Below are positions 36,910-44,647 of a stretch of DNA of 64,000 bases, in pieces. Where the stretch lies: positions 62,001 through 126,000 of the forward strand of contig JAXMDC010000003.1 in NCBI GenBank assembly GCA_046349035.1. Direction: 5' to 3'. The notes beneath the pieces were generated by a model. That model searched no databases, was not told the DNA's origin, and saw only the letters and a list, made by a program, of their open reading frames with translations. A program made the translations under genes and the position numbers. The stretch comes from JAXMDC01 sp046349035 (GTDB lineage Bacteria; Pseudomonadota; Alphaproteobacteria; Rhizobiales; Kaistiaceae). The number at the start of each line of letters is the position of its first letter. Within the stretch, counting starts at the first letter, position 1.

Positions 36910-37644
36910 ATGCAGCGCCTCTTCGTCCGCTCCCGCCTTGCCGCCGGCATGAATATCGAGCTCGACCGCGGGCAGACCAACTACATCGCCAACGTGCTGC
37001 GGATGGAGGCCGGCGCGCCGATCCTCCTCTTCAACGGCGAAGATGGCGAATGGCAGGCGGAGGTCGGCGAGCGGAACCGCCGCGCCGCGGTGACGCTGGC
37101 GGTGGTCGAGCAGACGCGGCCGCAGCCGCCGCCCTACGACCTTGTCTACATGTTCGCGCCGCTGAAGCATGCGCGGCTCGACTACCTCGTCGAGAAGGCG
37201 GTGGAGATGGGGGTCGGCCGGCTGATGCCGGTGACGACGCAGCACACCCAGGTGCATCACCTCAACCTCGACCGCCTCGCCGCCAACGCCATCGAGGCCG
37301 CCGAGCAGACCGGCATCCTCACCGTGCCGCCGATCGCGCCGCCGGCCGATATCGGCGATGTCATCGACGGCTGGCAAGCGAAGGAAGGCGGGCGGACCAT
37401 CCTCTTCTGCGACGAGGGGTCGCCGGTCGCCAACCCGCTGGCGGTGCTGCAAGGGCTGAAGACCGGGCCGCTCGCCGTCCTGGTCGGGCCGGAGGGCGGC
37501 TTCTCCGACAGCGAGCGGCGGTTCCTCCGCTCCAAGCCGTTCGTCACCACGCTCTCGCTCGGGCCGCGGATTCTCCGCGCCGACACGGCGGCAGTGGCGG
37601 CGCTGGCGCTGGTCCAGGCGGCGTTGGGGGATTGGCGGGGGTAG
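36910..37644 (+). CDS. rsmE: 16S rRNA m3U1498 methyltransferase
   Basis: A 244-residue SPOUT methyltransferase. PUA-like N-terminal domain ('LDRGQTNYIANVLRMEAG') and the trefoil knot with 'LAVLVGPEGGFSDSE' and 'SLGPRILRADTAAVAAL'. It methylates U1498 of 16S rRNA using SAM. ATG 36910 starts directly with 'MQRLFVRS', the normal N-terminus; the frame is open further upstream but in a low-complexity way. Confidence 0.95.
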   Translation: MQRLFVRSRLAAGMNIELDRGQTNYIANVLRMEAGAPILLFNGEDGEWQAEVGERNRRAAVTLAVVEQTRPQPPPYDLVYMFAPLKHARLDYLVEKAVEMGVGRLMPVTTQHTQVHHLNLDRLAANAIEAAEQTGILTVPPIAPPADIGDVIDGWQAKEGGRTILFCDEGSPVANPLAVLQGLKTGPLAVLVGPEGGFSDSERRFLRSKPFVTTLSLGPRILRADTAAVAALALVQAALGDWRG

Positions 37645-37690
37645 GAGGGCGGGCGTTGAACACGGGTCGCACATGCACGATTTGCAATAG

Positions 37691-38581
37691 ATGGCCGTTT
37701 TCGACCCGCCGGTGTCGTACCCCGCCCTGCACCGCTGCATATACTGCCTGACCGGAGCTGGCGCCGGTGACGAGCACATCATCCCCTTTGCATTGAACGG
37801 TACCCAGGTTCTGCCTAAGGCGAGCTGCGAAGACTGCGGGAAAGTGACCAGTTACCTTGACGGCTTCGCCTGCCGATCTGTGTTCTGGCAGTTGCGTGTG
37901 AGTGCCGGCCTAAGAACCAGGAATGCGGCTGGCGTGCCGACGGAGTTCCCGATCATCCTAACTTTCGCGGACGGTCACGAGGAACGAGAGCTTGTTCCCG
38001 CAGGCCTTCACCCTTCATTGGTGGTCCTGCCCAAATTTGAGGAGCCTGACCTTCTCAGCGGTCGGGTGCCGGACGGGATGTTTCGGTTCAGCTACCGGCA
38101 ATGGATGAGGGAGAGCGACGTTTTCGACGAATATAAGAGGCGGCGCGGGGCGATCGACGCCGAGGTCGAGACATCAATCAAACCGCAGCAATTTTGCAGG
38201 TTCCTGGCCAAGATTGGGCACGCCTACGCTACCGCGGAACTCGGCATCGACGGGTTCGATCCATTCCTGTTGGACCTAATCCATGGCCGCGGATTGGAAC
38301 GAGGGCCAGAGCTAGTGGGCAGTGAGATTGAAATTCCGGCTCGGGAGGAAGGTGTCCTCCACAGACTCGGCCTTTCGACCAGGAACGACTTTTTGGTAGC
38401 TCACATTCGCTTGTTCGCCGGGTCTGGACCAACGGTGAGTGAGGGGACGCCAGTATATTTGGCGGTGGTCGGGAGACTGAAAAAGCAGCTCCGGCCCAGG
38501 GTGCCGTTTCACTCGAGCGCGCTGGTCCAAGATACAAATTTGTTTGCACCTTCGTCTCGTATTGTCGGTACGAGCTTTTAG
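37691..38581 (+). CDS. HNH-like zinc-ribbon protein, lower GC, probably acquired
   Basis: A 296-residue protein. Its first 70 residues have the pattern of an HNH_5-type nuclease domain: 'CIYCLTG', then 'DEHIIPFALNG' (the D-E-H-I-I-P core), then 'CEDCGK'. Two Cys pairs would hold a structural zinc and the His in EHIIP would be catalytic. The remaining 220 residues show no motif I know. One counted row (37921-37980) is 62% GC, lower than flanking housekeeping genes, and codon choice is less biased. It lies beside a toxin-antitoxin pair. Defence, DNA processing or a stray HNH are all possible. Confidence 0.7.
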   Translation: MAVFDPPVSYPALHRCIYCLTGAGAGDEHIIPFALNGTQVLPKASCEDCGKVTSYLDGFACRSVFWQLRVSAGLRTRNAAGVPTEFPIILTFADGHEERELVPAGLHPSLVVLPKFEEPDLLSGRVPDGMFRFSYRQWMRESDVFDEYKRRRGAIDAEVETSIKPQQFCRFLAKIGHAYATAELGIDGFDPFLLDLIHGRGLERGPELVGSEIEIPAREEGVLHRLGLSTRNDFLVAHIRLFAGSGPTVSEGTPVYLAVVGRLKKQLRPRVPFHSSALVQDTNLFAPSSRIVGTSF

Positions 38582-38630
38582 GCCACCCCCTACCGTTTGC
38601 CCGGCACGCCGCTTCGGCAGCGCCCGTCTG

Positions 38631-38906
38631 CTAGTCCGTGTCGACGTCTTCCAGCCTGACGCCGCGCCCGGCGCGGAGGCTCGCGCGGGCCTGCTCGATG
38701 CGCTTCAGGAATCGCGGATCGTGCTCGAGGCGGTAGTCGAACCAGTCTTCTTCCGATTGGAAGCCGATCAAAAGGCCCGCAGGCTTGCCGTGCCGCGTGA
38801 TGACGATTTCTCCGGTCTCGGCCTCGCGAAGAAACCGCGACAAGTCGTCCTTCACCTCGGAGAGGGGAACTTCCCTTATTCCAGACTTGCGAACTGTCTT
38901 AGCCAT
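38631..38906 (-). CDS. Phd/YefM-family antitoxin
   Basis: A 91-residue antitoxin of the Phd/YefM fold: 'EVPLSEVKDDLSRFLREAET' followed by 'GEIVITRHGKPAGLLIGFQS' is the family core at about 12-55. The C-terminal acidic tail ('RLEDVDTD') would wrap the toxin. The gene overlaps the toxin gene by 31 bases and lies downstream of it, the reverse of the usual antitoxin-first order. It should neutralise the toxin and autoregulate the pair. Confidence 0.88.
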   Translation of the reverse strand: MAKTVRKSGIREVPLSEVKDDLSRFLREAETGEIVITRHGKPAGLLIGFQSEEDWFDYRLEHDPRFLKRIEQARASLRAGRGVRLEDVDTD

Positions 38907-39169
38907 GGCTCGGCCTCGTTTTTGGCAACGATCGCCAGGACTTCGACGGTCGTGCCGGATATGTCATAAAAGACGCGAACGTCGTCCACGCGCAGGCGGT
39001 ATTGCGGGCGAAGCAGCCCGCGTAGCCGCTTGATGCGGCTGCGGCTGGCTTTCTCAGGCTCGTGCCGCAGATGCGTCTCCAATGCCTCGCGGACCTTAAC
39101 GCGATCGGTCGCTCTCAGCCTTTTCAGATCGTCGACCGCCTCGGGCGCTAGCATAATGGCGAAAGGCAT
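38876..39169 (-). CDS. RelE/ParE-superfamily toxin
   Basis: A 97-residue RelE-like protein: 'FAIMLAPEAVDDLKRLRATD', then 'IKRLRGLLRPQYRLRVDDVR' and 'VFYDISGTTVEVLAIVAKNE', the beta-hairpin and C-terminal strand of the fold. Arg in 'YRLRVDDVRVFYD' and a Lys near the end occupy positions that act in ribosome-dependent mRNA cleavage in RelE, but gyrase-targeting ParE-like action cannot be excluded. ATG 39169 starts at the usual point; 12 more upstream codons are open but lack a homologous look. Cotranscribed with the antitoxin. Confidence 0.87.
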   Translation of the reverse strand: MPFAIMLAPEAVDDLKRLRATDRVKVREALETHLRHEPEKASRSRIKRLRGLLRPQYRLRVDDVRVFYDISGTTVEVLAIVAKNEAEPWLRQFASLE

Positions 39170-39322
39170 TTTGGCCAGAATATAGCTAGATTGTCCGGCT
39201 TTCAAGCCGAAGACCTATCGCCGGCGCGCCAATTGGCGGGGCAGATCGAATGCGGCCCCCCTCCCGTTTGCCCCCTGCCCGTCCCACTTGTAAGGTCGCC
39301 GCCTTTTTGGGCAGGGGCACCG

Positions 39323-40696
39323 ATGTCGTCACCCATTCCCGCCGACGCGACACCCGTCGAGTCGCGCGACCAGTTGGTCGCGGCGATCGCCGATGGCTGT
39401 AAGCCGGCCAGCGAATGGCGGATCGGCACCGAGCACGAGAAGCTGCCCTTCCGCCTCGCCGATTTCGGTCCGGTGCCCTATGCCGGCGAAAGCGGCATCC
39501 GCCGCCTCCTCGAGGCGATGCAGGCCCGCCTCGGCTGGCAACCCGTGCGCGACGGCGACAACCTGATCGGCCTCACCGACGCCAAAAGCGGCGCGGCGAT
39601 CTCGCTCGAGCCCGGCGGGCAGTTCGAGCTTTCCGGCGGCCCGCTCGCCGACGCGCACGCGACCGCCGCCGAGACCGCCGAGCATCTCCGCCTCGCCAAG
39701 GAGGCCGGCGCCTCGCTCGGCATCGGCTTCCTCGGCATCGGCCTCTCGCCGAAGCTGACGCGCGCCGAGACGCCGGTGATGCCGAAGTCGCGCTACGCCA
39801 TCATGGCGGCCTACATGCCGAAGGTCGGCGGCAAGGGCCTCGACATGATGTTCCGCACCAACACGATCCAGGTGAACCTCGACTTCGGCGACGAAGCGGA
39901 CATGGTCAAGAAGATGCGCGTCGGCCTGGCGCTGCAGCCGGTCGTCACCGCGCTTTTCGCCAATTCGCCCTTCACCGAGGGGCGGCCGAACGGCTTCCTT
40001 TCGTACCGATCGGAGATCTGGCTCGATACCGACCGGCAGCGTACCGGCATGCTGCCCTTCGCCTTCCAGCCGGGCTTCGGCTTCGAGGCCTATGTCGACT
40101 GGGCGCTCGATGTGCCGATGTATTTCCTGGCGCGCGGCGGCAAGAACCTCGACGTCGCCGGCGCTTCGTTTCGCGACCTGATGGCCGGCCGCCTTCCCGG
40201 CTTCCCCGGCGAGCGGGCGACACTCGGCGACTGGACCAACCACCTGACGACGCTGTTCCCCGAGGTGCGCCTCAAGCGCTATCTCGAAATGCGCGGCGCC
40301 GACGGCGGACCGGCGGCGCACATCCCGGCGCTGGCGGCGCTGTGGGCCGGGCTCCTCTACGACTCCGTCGCGCTCGACGCGGCGAGCGCGCTGATCGCCG
40401 GCTGGAGCGCCGAGGAGCGCCAGGCGCTCCGCAACGCGGTGCCGCGCGCAGCGTTGAAGGCGCCCTTCCGCCGCGGCAGCGTCCTCGACATCGCTCGCCA
40501 GATGCTGGCCATCGCCGGCGAGGGACTCCGCCGCCGCGCCCGGCACGATGCCGCAGACAACGACGAGCGCAGCCATCTCGCCCCCCTCCTCGCCATCGCC
40601 GAGAGCGGCCTCACGCCGGCCGAGCGGCTCCTTGCCGCCTTCGCCGGTCCGTGGCGCGGCGACATCGGCGAAGTCTTCCGGCGCGAGGCGTATTAG
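39323..40696 (+). CDS. gshA: Glutamate-cysteine ligase (plant/alphaproteobacterial GCS2 type)
   Basis: A 457-residue ligase making gamma-glutamylcysteine, the first step of glutathione synthesis. Conserved blocks: 'EWRIGTEHEKLPFRLADFGP', 'ISLEPGGQFELSGGPLADAH' and 'TIQVNLDFGDEADMVKKMRV'. It belongs to the plant-like group found in alphaproteobacteria rather than the E. coli GshA type. ATG 39323 has gcagggg upstream; gshB is not here. A cobalamin riboswitch begins 51 bases after its stop. Confidence 0.95.
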   Translation: MSSPIPADATPVESRDQLVAAIADGCKPASEWRIGTEHEKLPFRLADFGPVPYAGESGIRRLLEAMQARLGWQPVRDGDNLIGLTDAKSGAAISLEPGGQFELSGGPLADAHATAAETAEHLRLAKEAGASLGIGFLGIGLSPKLTRAETPVMPKSRYAIMAAYMPKVGGKGLDMMFRTNTIQVNLDFGDEADMVKKMRVGLALQPVVTALFANSPFTEGRPNGFLSYRSEIWLDTDRQRTGMLPFAFQPGFGFEAYVDWALDVPMYFLARGGKNLDVAGASFRDLMAGRLPGFPGERATLGDWTNHLTTLFPEVRLKRYLEMRGADGGPAAHIPALAALWAGLLYDSVALDAASALIAGWSAEERQALRNAVPRAALKAPFRRGSVLDIARQMLAIAGEGLRRRARHDAADNDERSHLAPLLAIAESGLTPAERLLAAFAGPWRGDIGEVFRREAY

Positions 40697-40747
40697 CGCC
40701 ACCCGATCTTGACCGCGCGTGGCGCTCCGATAGTCTCGCCGGCGGTC

Positions 40748-40937
40748 AAGGTTCTCCCCGAGCCGTCCGGCAAGGGGAGCTAAGAGGGAATCCGGTAGTC
40801 CGCGAGGAGAAGCCGGAGCTGCCCCCGCAACTGTAAGCGGCGAGCCCGCCGTCACTGACAGCCACTGGCGCCCAAACCGGCGTTGGGAAGGCTGACGGAC
40901 CGGGCACCGACCCGCGAGCCAGGAGACCTGCCCTGAC
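40748..40937 (+). promoter_or_regulatory. Cobalamin riboswitch
   Basis: Conserved blocks appear in order: 'aagagggaatccggt', 'gccggagctgcccccgcaac' with 'tgtaagcgg', 'gccactg', 'ggttgggaaggc'-type junction ('gttgggaaggctgacgg') and 'gcgagccaggagacctgcc'. This is the B12-box aptamer. It stands upstream of the BtuB-like receptor, as in most proteobacteria, and should lower receptor expression when adenosylcobalamin is abundant. Confidence 0.96.
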
Positions 40938-41033
40938 CGGTCGATGATGTCCTTCGGGCGGGGTGCCCCGGTGGCTCGCTGGCTGATCGCCGGGCACGGG
41001 TCACCGTCCCCCTCTCTCAGTCTGCGCTCCATA

Positions 41034-41065
41034 CGGCGGAAAACCCCCAGCAATGGGGTTTGCCG
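41034..41065 (+). promoter_or_regulatory. Hairpin directly before the receptor start codon
   Basis: 'cggcgg-aaacccc-cagcaat-ggggttt-gccg' can fold with AAACCCC/GGGGTTT and CGGC/GCCG pairs and a two-base bulge. It ends one base before ATG 41066 and has no T-run, so translation control as part of the riboswitch expression platform fits better than termination. Inference only. Confidence 0.5.
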
Positions 41066-43267
41066 ATGTTATCCACAGCTTTTCACAGACTGCACCGCGC
41101 CGTCACCGGCGCGTCGATTCTCCGCGTCGCCTTAGCGCACTTGCTCCTCCCCCGTTCACGGGGGAGGGGGACCGCGGAGCGGTGGTGGGGGCGGCCGCCG
41201 CGCCCAACGATGGGGGCCGCGCACGATAAAACTGCCAATCCGTCACGCACCCGCCCCCTCCACCCCTTCGGGGTCCCCCTCCCCCGCTGCGCGGGGGAGG
41301 AACCGGTGGCGTTCGCGCTCGCTCTCGCGCTCCTCGCCTCGCCGGCGCTGGCGGCGGGCGAGCGGCCGATCCTGCTCGACGAGGTCGAGGTGGTCGGTTA
41401 CGCGCTCGACCTGACCAAGGGCGACAACCCCGGTGCGACGGTCGCGCTGGTGACACGGCTCCAAATCGAAGAGCGGCAGTACAAGGATCTCGAAGGCGCG
41501 CTCCGCGACATCCCGGCGCTCGCCGTCAGCTCGGGCGGCACGCGCGGCGGCTTCACACAGCTGCGCCTCCGCGGTGCCGAAGCCAACCACACGCTGGTCA
41601 CCGTCGACGGCGAATCGGTCAACATGGTCGCCGACGGCGACGTCGATATCTCCGGCATCCTGATCGACGACGTCGAGAAGATCGAGGTGATCAAGGGCCC
41701 GCAGTCCGGCCTCTACGGCGCCGGCGCGCATAGCGGCGTCATCGCCATCACCACCATCTCCGGGCGCGGGCTTGCCAAACCGCTGGTGCGGGCGCGGGTC
41801 GAGGCCGGCGTACCGCGGCTGGCGCAGGGCAGCGCCACCATCGCCGGCAGCAACGGCCGGCTCTACGGCGCCTTCACCGCCGGCGGCTTCACCGACCACG
41901 GCCACAACGCCTCGGCGTTCGGCACCGAGCGCGACGGCGACACCAACTGGCAGGCGAATCTCCGCCTCGGCGCGGACCTCAGCGACACCGTGAATGTCGA
42001 AGGGTTCGTGCGGGCGAGCCGCAACCTCGTCCAGTCCGACCCGACCGACTTCAACTGCCTGCTGTTCGACATCAATTTCGTCTGCGTTCAGCCCTCGCCG
42101 ACCTATGGGCGGGCGATCGACGGCGACAACCTCACCGACTGGAAGCGCCTCGCCTATGGCGCCACCGGCACGGTGCTGTTCCTCGGCGGCGACCTCGTCA
42201 ACCGCGCGGCGGTCTCGCGCTTCGAGGAGGAGCAGACCTTCCGCGAGAGCGGCGTGCAAAGCTACCGCTCGAATGGCGAGCGGACCCGCGTCGAGGACCG
42301 CGCCACCTACAAATGGTCGCTCGGCGCACTCGCCGGCACGGTGTCGGGCCAAGTCGACTACCTCCGCGAGGTGTTCGCTTATGAGAGCCCGTTCGCCCTC
42401 CCCTTTGCCGCGGACGGCATCGAACGCTGGCAGACGGGAATCGCCGGGGAGGTCCGCGCGAGCTACACACCGAGCGGGACGACACTCGCCCTCAATGCCC
42501 GGAGCGACCGCTACAGCGCCTTCCCGACGACGCCGACCTGGCGCGTCGCCGCCTCGCAGAAGTTCGGCGACAGCGACCTCCACGCCTCCGTCGGCACCGG
42601 CACCACCGTGCCGACCTTCTACGAACAGTTCGGCATCTTCGGCAGCTTCGTCGGCAATCCCGGCCTGCGGCTGGAGCACTCGCTCGGCTGGGACGCCGGG
42701 GTCGAGACGCGGCTTGCTGGCGGTGCTCTGACGTTGGGGGCCACCGTGTTTTCGACACGGCTCGAGGACGAGATCGCGGCGACGCCCTTCAACATCCCGT
42801 GCGGGATGAGCTTCTGCTACACGCTGATCAATCTCGACGGCATCTCGACCCGCAAGGGCATCGAACTGACCGCGGCGTGGCGGATCGACAGCGCCTTCAC
42901 GCTCAGCGGCGCCTATTCCTATGTCGTCTCGCGCGATCCCACCGGCGCCGACGAAGTGCGGCGGCCGCGGCACACCGGCTCGATCGATCTTGCCTATAAG
43001 CCGGCCGGCAGCCCGTGGTCGGGCGGCGTTGCCGTCACCTTTACCGGCGATTTCCGCGACATCCGCTCGCTGCCGAATTTCCCGTTCGTCGAGACGATCG
43101 ACATGCCGGGCTACGCCCTCGTCTCGGCGCGGGCGGCCTACCAGGTCAACGCCAATCTCAGCCTGACGGCGCGGATCGAAAACCTCTTCGACAGCAAGCA
43201 TGAGGACATTTTCGGTTTCCCCGGACCGGGGCGCGTCGTCGCCGTCGGCGCCAAGGCGGCGTTCTAG
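41066..43267 (+). CDS. btuB: TonB-dependent outer-membrane receptor, BtuB-like
   Basis: A TonB-dependent receptor, 733 residues if read from ATG 41066. Mature sequence begins after 'ALLASPALAAGERP' with a TonB-box-like start ('LLDEVEVVG'), then the plug ('DIPALAVSSGGTRGGFTQLR', 'IEVIKGPQSGLYGAGAHSGV') and the beta-barrel ending in Phe ('VAVGAKAAF'). The cobalamin riboswitch upstream supports vitamin B12 uptake. Oddity: a 164-base family A repeat pair (41143-41306) is in frame inside the region that should encode the signal peptide, adding about 55 residues between a basic N-region (MLSTAFHRLHRAVTG..) and the hydrophobic core. GTG 41306 is a fallback start that skips the repeat but leaves a leader without basic residues. 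Confidence 0.93.
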   Translation: MLSTAFHRLHRAVTGASILRVALAHLLLPRSRGRGTAERWWGRPPRPTMGAAHDKTANPSRTRPLHPFGVPLPRCAGEEPVAFALALALLASPALAAGERPILLDEVEVVGYALDLTKGDNPGATVALVTRLQIEERQYKDLEGALRDIPALAVSSGGTRGGFTQLRLRGAEANHTLVTVDGESVNMVADGDVDISGILIDDVEKIEVIKGPQSGLYGAGAHSGVIAITTISGRGLAKPLVRARVEAGVPRLAQGSATIAGSNGRLYGAFTAGGFTDHGHNASAFGTERDGDTNWQANLRLGADLSDTVNVEGFVRASRNLVQSDPTDFNCLLFDINFVCVQPSPTYGRAIDGDNLTDWKRLAYGATGTVLFLGGDLVNRAAVSRFEEEQTFRESGVQSYRSNGERTRVEDRATYKWSLGALAGTVSGQVDYLREVFAYESPFALPFAADGIERWQTGIAGEVRASYTPSGTTLALNARSDRYSAFPTTPTWRVAASQKFGDSDLHASVGTGTTVPTFYEQFGIFGSFVGNPGLRLEHSLGWDAGVETRLAGGALTLGATVFSTRLEDEIAATPFNIPCGMSFCYTLINLDGISTRKGIELTAAWRIDSAFTLSGAYSYVVSRDPTGADEVRRPRHTGSIDLAYKPAGSPWSGGVAVTFTGDFRDIRSLPNFPFVETIDMPGYALVSARAAYQVNANLSLTARIENLFDSKHEDIFGFPGPGRVVAVGAKAAF
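41143..41306. repeat. Inverted pair of family A repeats inside the BtuB-like reading frame
   Basis: Left element 41143-41194 ('gctcctcccccgttcacggg..'), right element 41252-41306 inverted and ending 'gaggaaccgg'. The pair lies between codons for 'RVALAH' and 'VAFALALALL' and keeps the frame open. Confidence 0.9.
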
Positions 43268-43286
43268 GGCGGGCGCCGAGGGAGCG

Positions 43287-44615
43287 ATGACCGATCTCGC
43301 GCTCGATCTTGGGGCTCCGGTGGCGGCACGAGTGCCTCCCGTGCCGCCGGCTGGCGCGCCGGGACGAACGCGTTGGCTCTGGGGCGGCGCGCTCGCCGCC
43401 TCGGCCGCCCTCCATGTGGCGGTGGTGGCGTTCGTCCTCGCCGTGCGGCAGGAGCCGGCGCTGATCCAGGGCGGGGCGGAAGAGCGGCCGCTCGAGGTGG
43501 TGCGGACCGGCGGCGGCGAGGTTCGTCCGGCGCCGGTCGCCGCGATAGAGGCGGTCGCGGGCGATGCAATAGCGGTCGCGGCGGTGCCGGTCGAAGCAAC
43601 AGCGGCTGAAGCGGCGGTCGCGAACGCTGCCACAGCCACAGCAGTCGAGACGATCGCCGCCGTTGCGACAAAGGAGGCTCGCCCCCCGGCCAAGACCACC
43701 GCGACAGCTGCGGAGGCGCCGGCCATGCGTCCGCTTGCCGTCACGGCCACTGCGCCGATGCCGGCCGAAGCGGTGCCGCAATCCGTGCCGAGCGACCGCG
43801 CCGCGTCGCTTCTCGCGGAGGAAGCCGTTGCGGTGGTCGCGGAATTGCCGCCGGCAGCGGCGAGCGACGTGACGGTGCTGCCGACGGTGTCGGTCGCCGG
43901 AAACGCCGCTCCGGTCGCCGAGTCGGCACCCATGGCGCCGAAAGCGGTGGCGGATGCCATCGCGCCGTCCGCCGTGAGCCCCGCCGCGCCGGCCCCGACC
44001 GCTCCTCTCCCCCGCGCCGTTGAGGCCGCGGTGGCGGCAGCGGCCGCATCGCTCGATCCGCTCCGCACCGGCACGCTCGGCGCCGCGCCGACGTCCCCGG
44101 CGCTAGCGCCGTCCAGCACCGGCACGGTCGCCGCCGCGCGAGCTCCTGCCTCAGCACCCGCGCGGAGCGCGACCACGGTCGTCGCCGCCGCCGACCCGCC
44201 GACGCCCCCGGCGCCGGCAGCGCGCGCCGAAGCCAGCCGGACCGACCCGGTGGTTCGGCCAAGCGCGCCGAACCGCGCCGCGCCTTCGCCGACCGCCGGC
44301 ACCGCCGCCCCCACCAGCCTCGCCGGCAATGCCGCGCTCACCAACTACCGCGGCGCGGTACAGGCCCGCATCCGCAGCCAGGCGGCGGCCGCGGCCGGTC
44401 GCAATGCCGGCGCCGGCGCGACCGTGGTCAGCTTCACCATCCTTGCCGGCGGTGCGGTTAGCGACGCCCGCATCGCCAAGGGGTCCGGCGACCCCGCGCT
44501 CGATCGCCTCGCCCTCGACGTGGTGGCGCGGGCGGCGCCCTTCCCGCCGATCCCGCCGGAGATGGGGGGCGGCCCCCTACCCTTTCAGGTGCCGATCGCG
44601 TTTAACCTCCGCTGA
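43287..44615 (+). CDS. tonB: TonB-family energy transducer
   Basis: A 442-residue protein: short cytoplasmic N-terminus, one membrane anchor at about 30-50 ('GGALAASAALHVAVVAFVLA'), a very long Ala/Pro/Val-rich periplasmic linker (about 60-340) and a C-terminal TonB domain ('NYRGAVQARIRSQAAAAAGR', 'VVSFTILAGGAVSDARIAKG', 'APFPPIPPEM'). It carries proton-motive energy to outer-membrane receptors, most likely the BtuB-like one 19 bases upstream. exbB/exbD are not in the window. Linker length is well above the E. coli TonB (239 residues total). Confidence 0.93.
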   Translation: MTDLALDLGAPVAARVPPVPPAGAPGRTRWLWGGALAASAALHVAVVAFVLAVRQEPALIQGGAEERPLEVVRTGGGEVRPAPVAAIEAVAGDAIAVAAVPVEATAAEAAVANAATATAVETIAAVATKEARPPAKTTATAAEAPAMRPLAVTATAPMPAEAVPQSVPSDRAASLLAEEAVAVVAELPPAAASDVTVLPTVSVAGNAAPVAESAPMAPKAVADAIAPSAVSPAAPAPTAPLPRAVEAAVAAAAASLDPLRTGTLGAAPTSPALAPSSTGTVAAARAPASAPARSATTVVAAADPPTPPAPAARAEASRTDPVVRPSAPNRAAPSPTAGTAAPTSLAGNAALTNYRGAVQARIRSQAAAAAGRNAGAGATVVSFTILAGGAVSDARIAKGSGDPALDRLALDVVARAAPFPPIPPEMGGGPLPFQVPIAFNLR

Positions 44616-44647
44616 CCCAGGCCATTGCTGGCGCGAGGACATTCCCC

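Noticed and set aside
41069..41077. Chromosome origin at the DnaA-box
   Set aside because: Only one box, no AT-rich unwinding region, and no dnaA, hemE or parAB nearby.
41243..44344. 1033-codon open frame opposite the BtuB-like gene and tonB
   Set aside because: Antisense by-product of high GC; the plus-strand genes have clear domains and signals.
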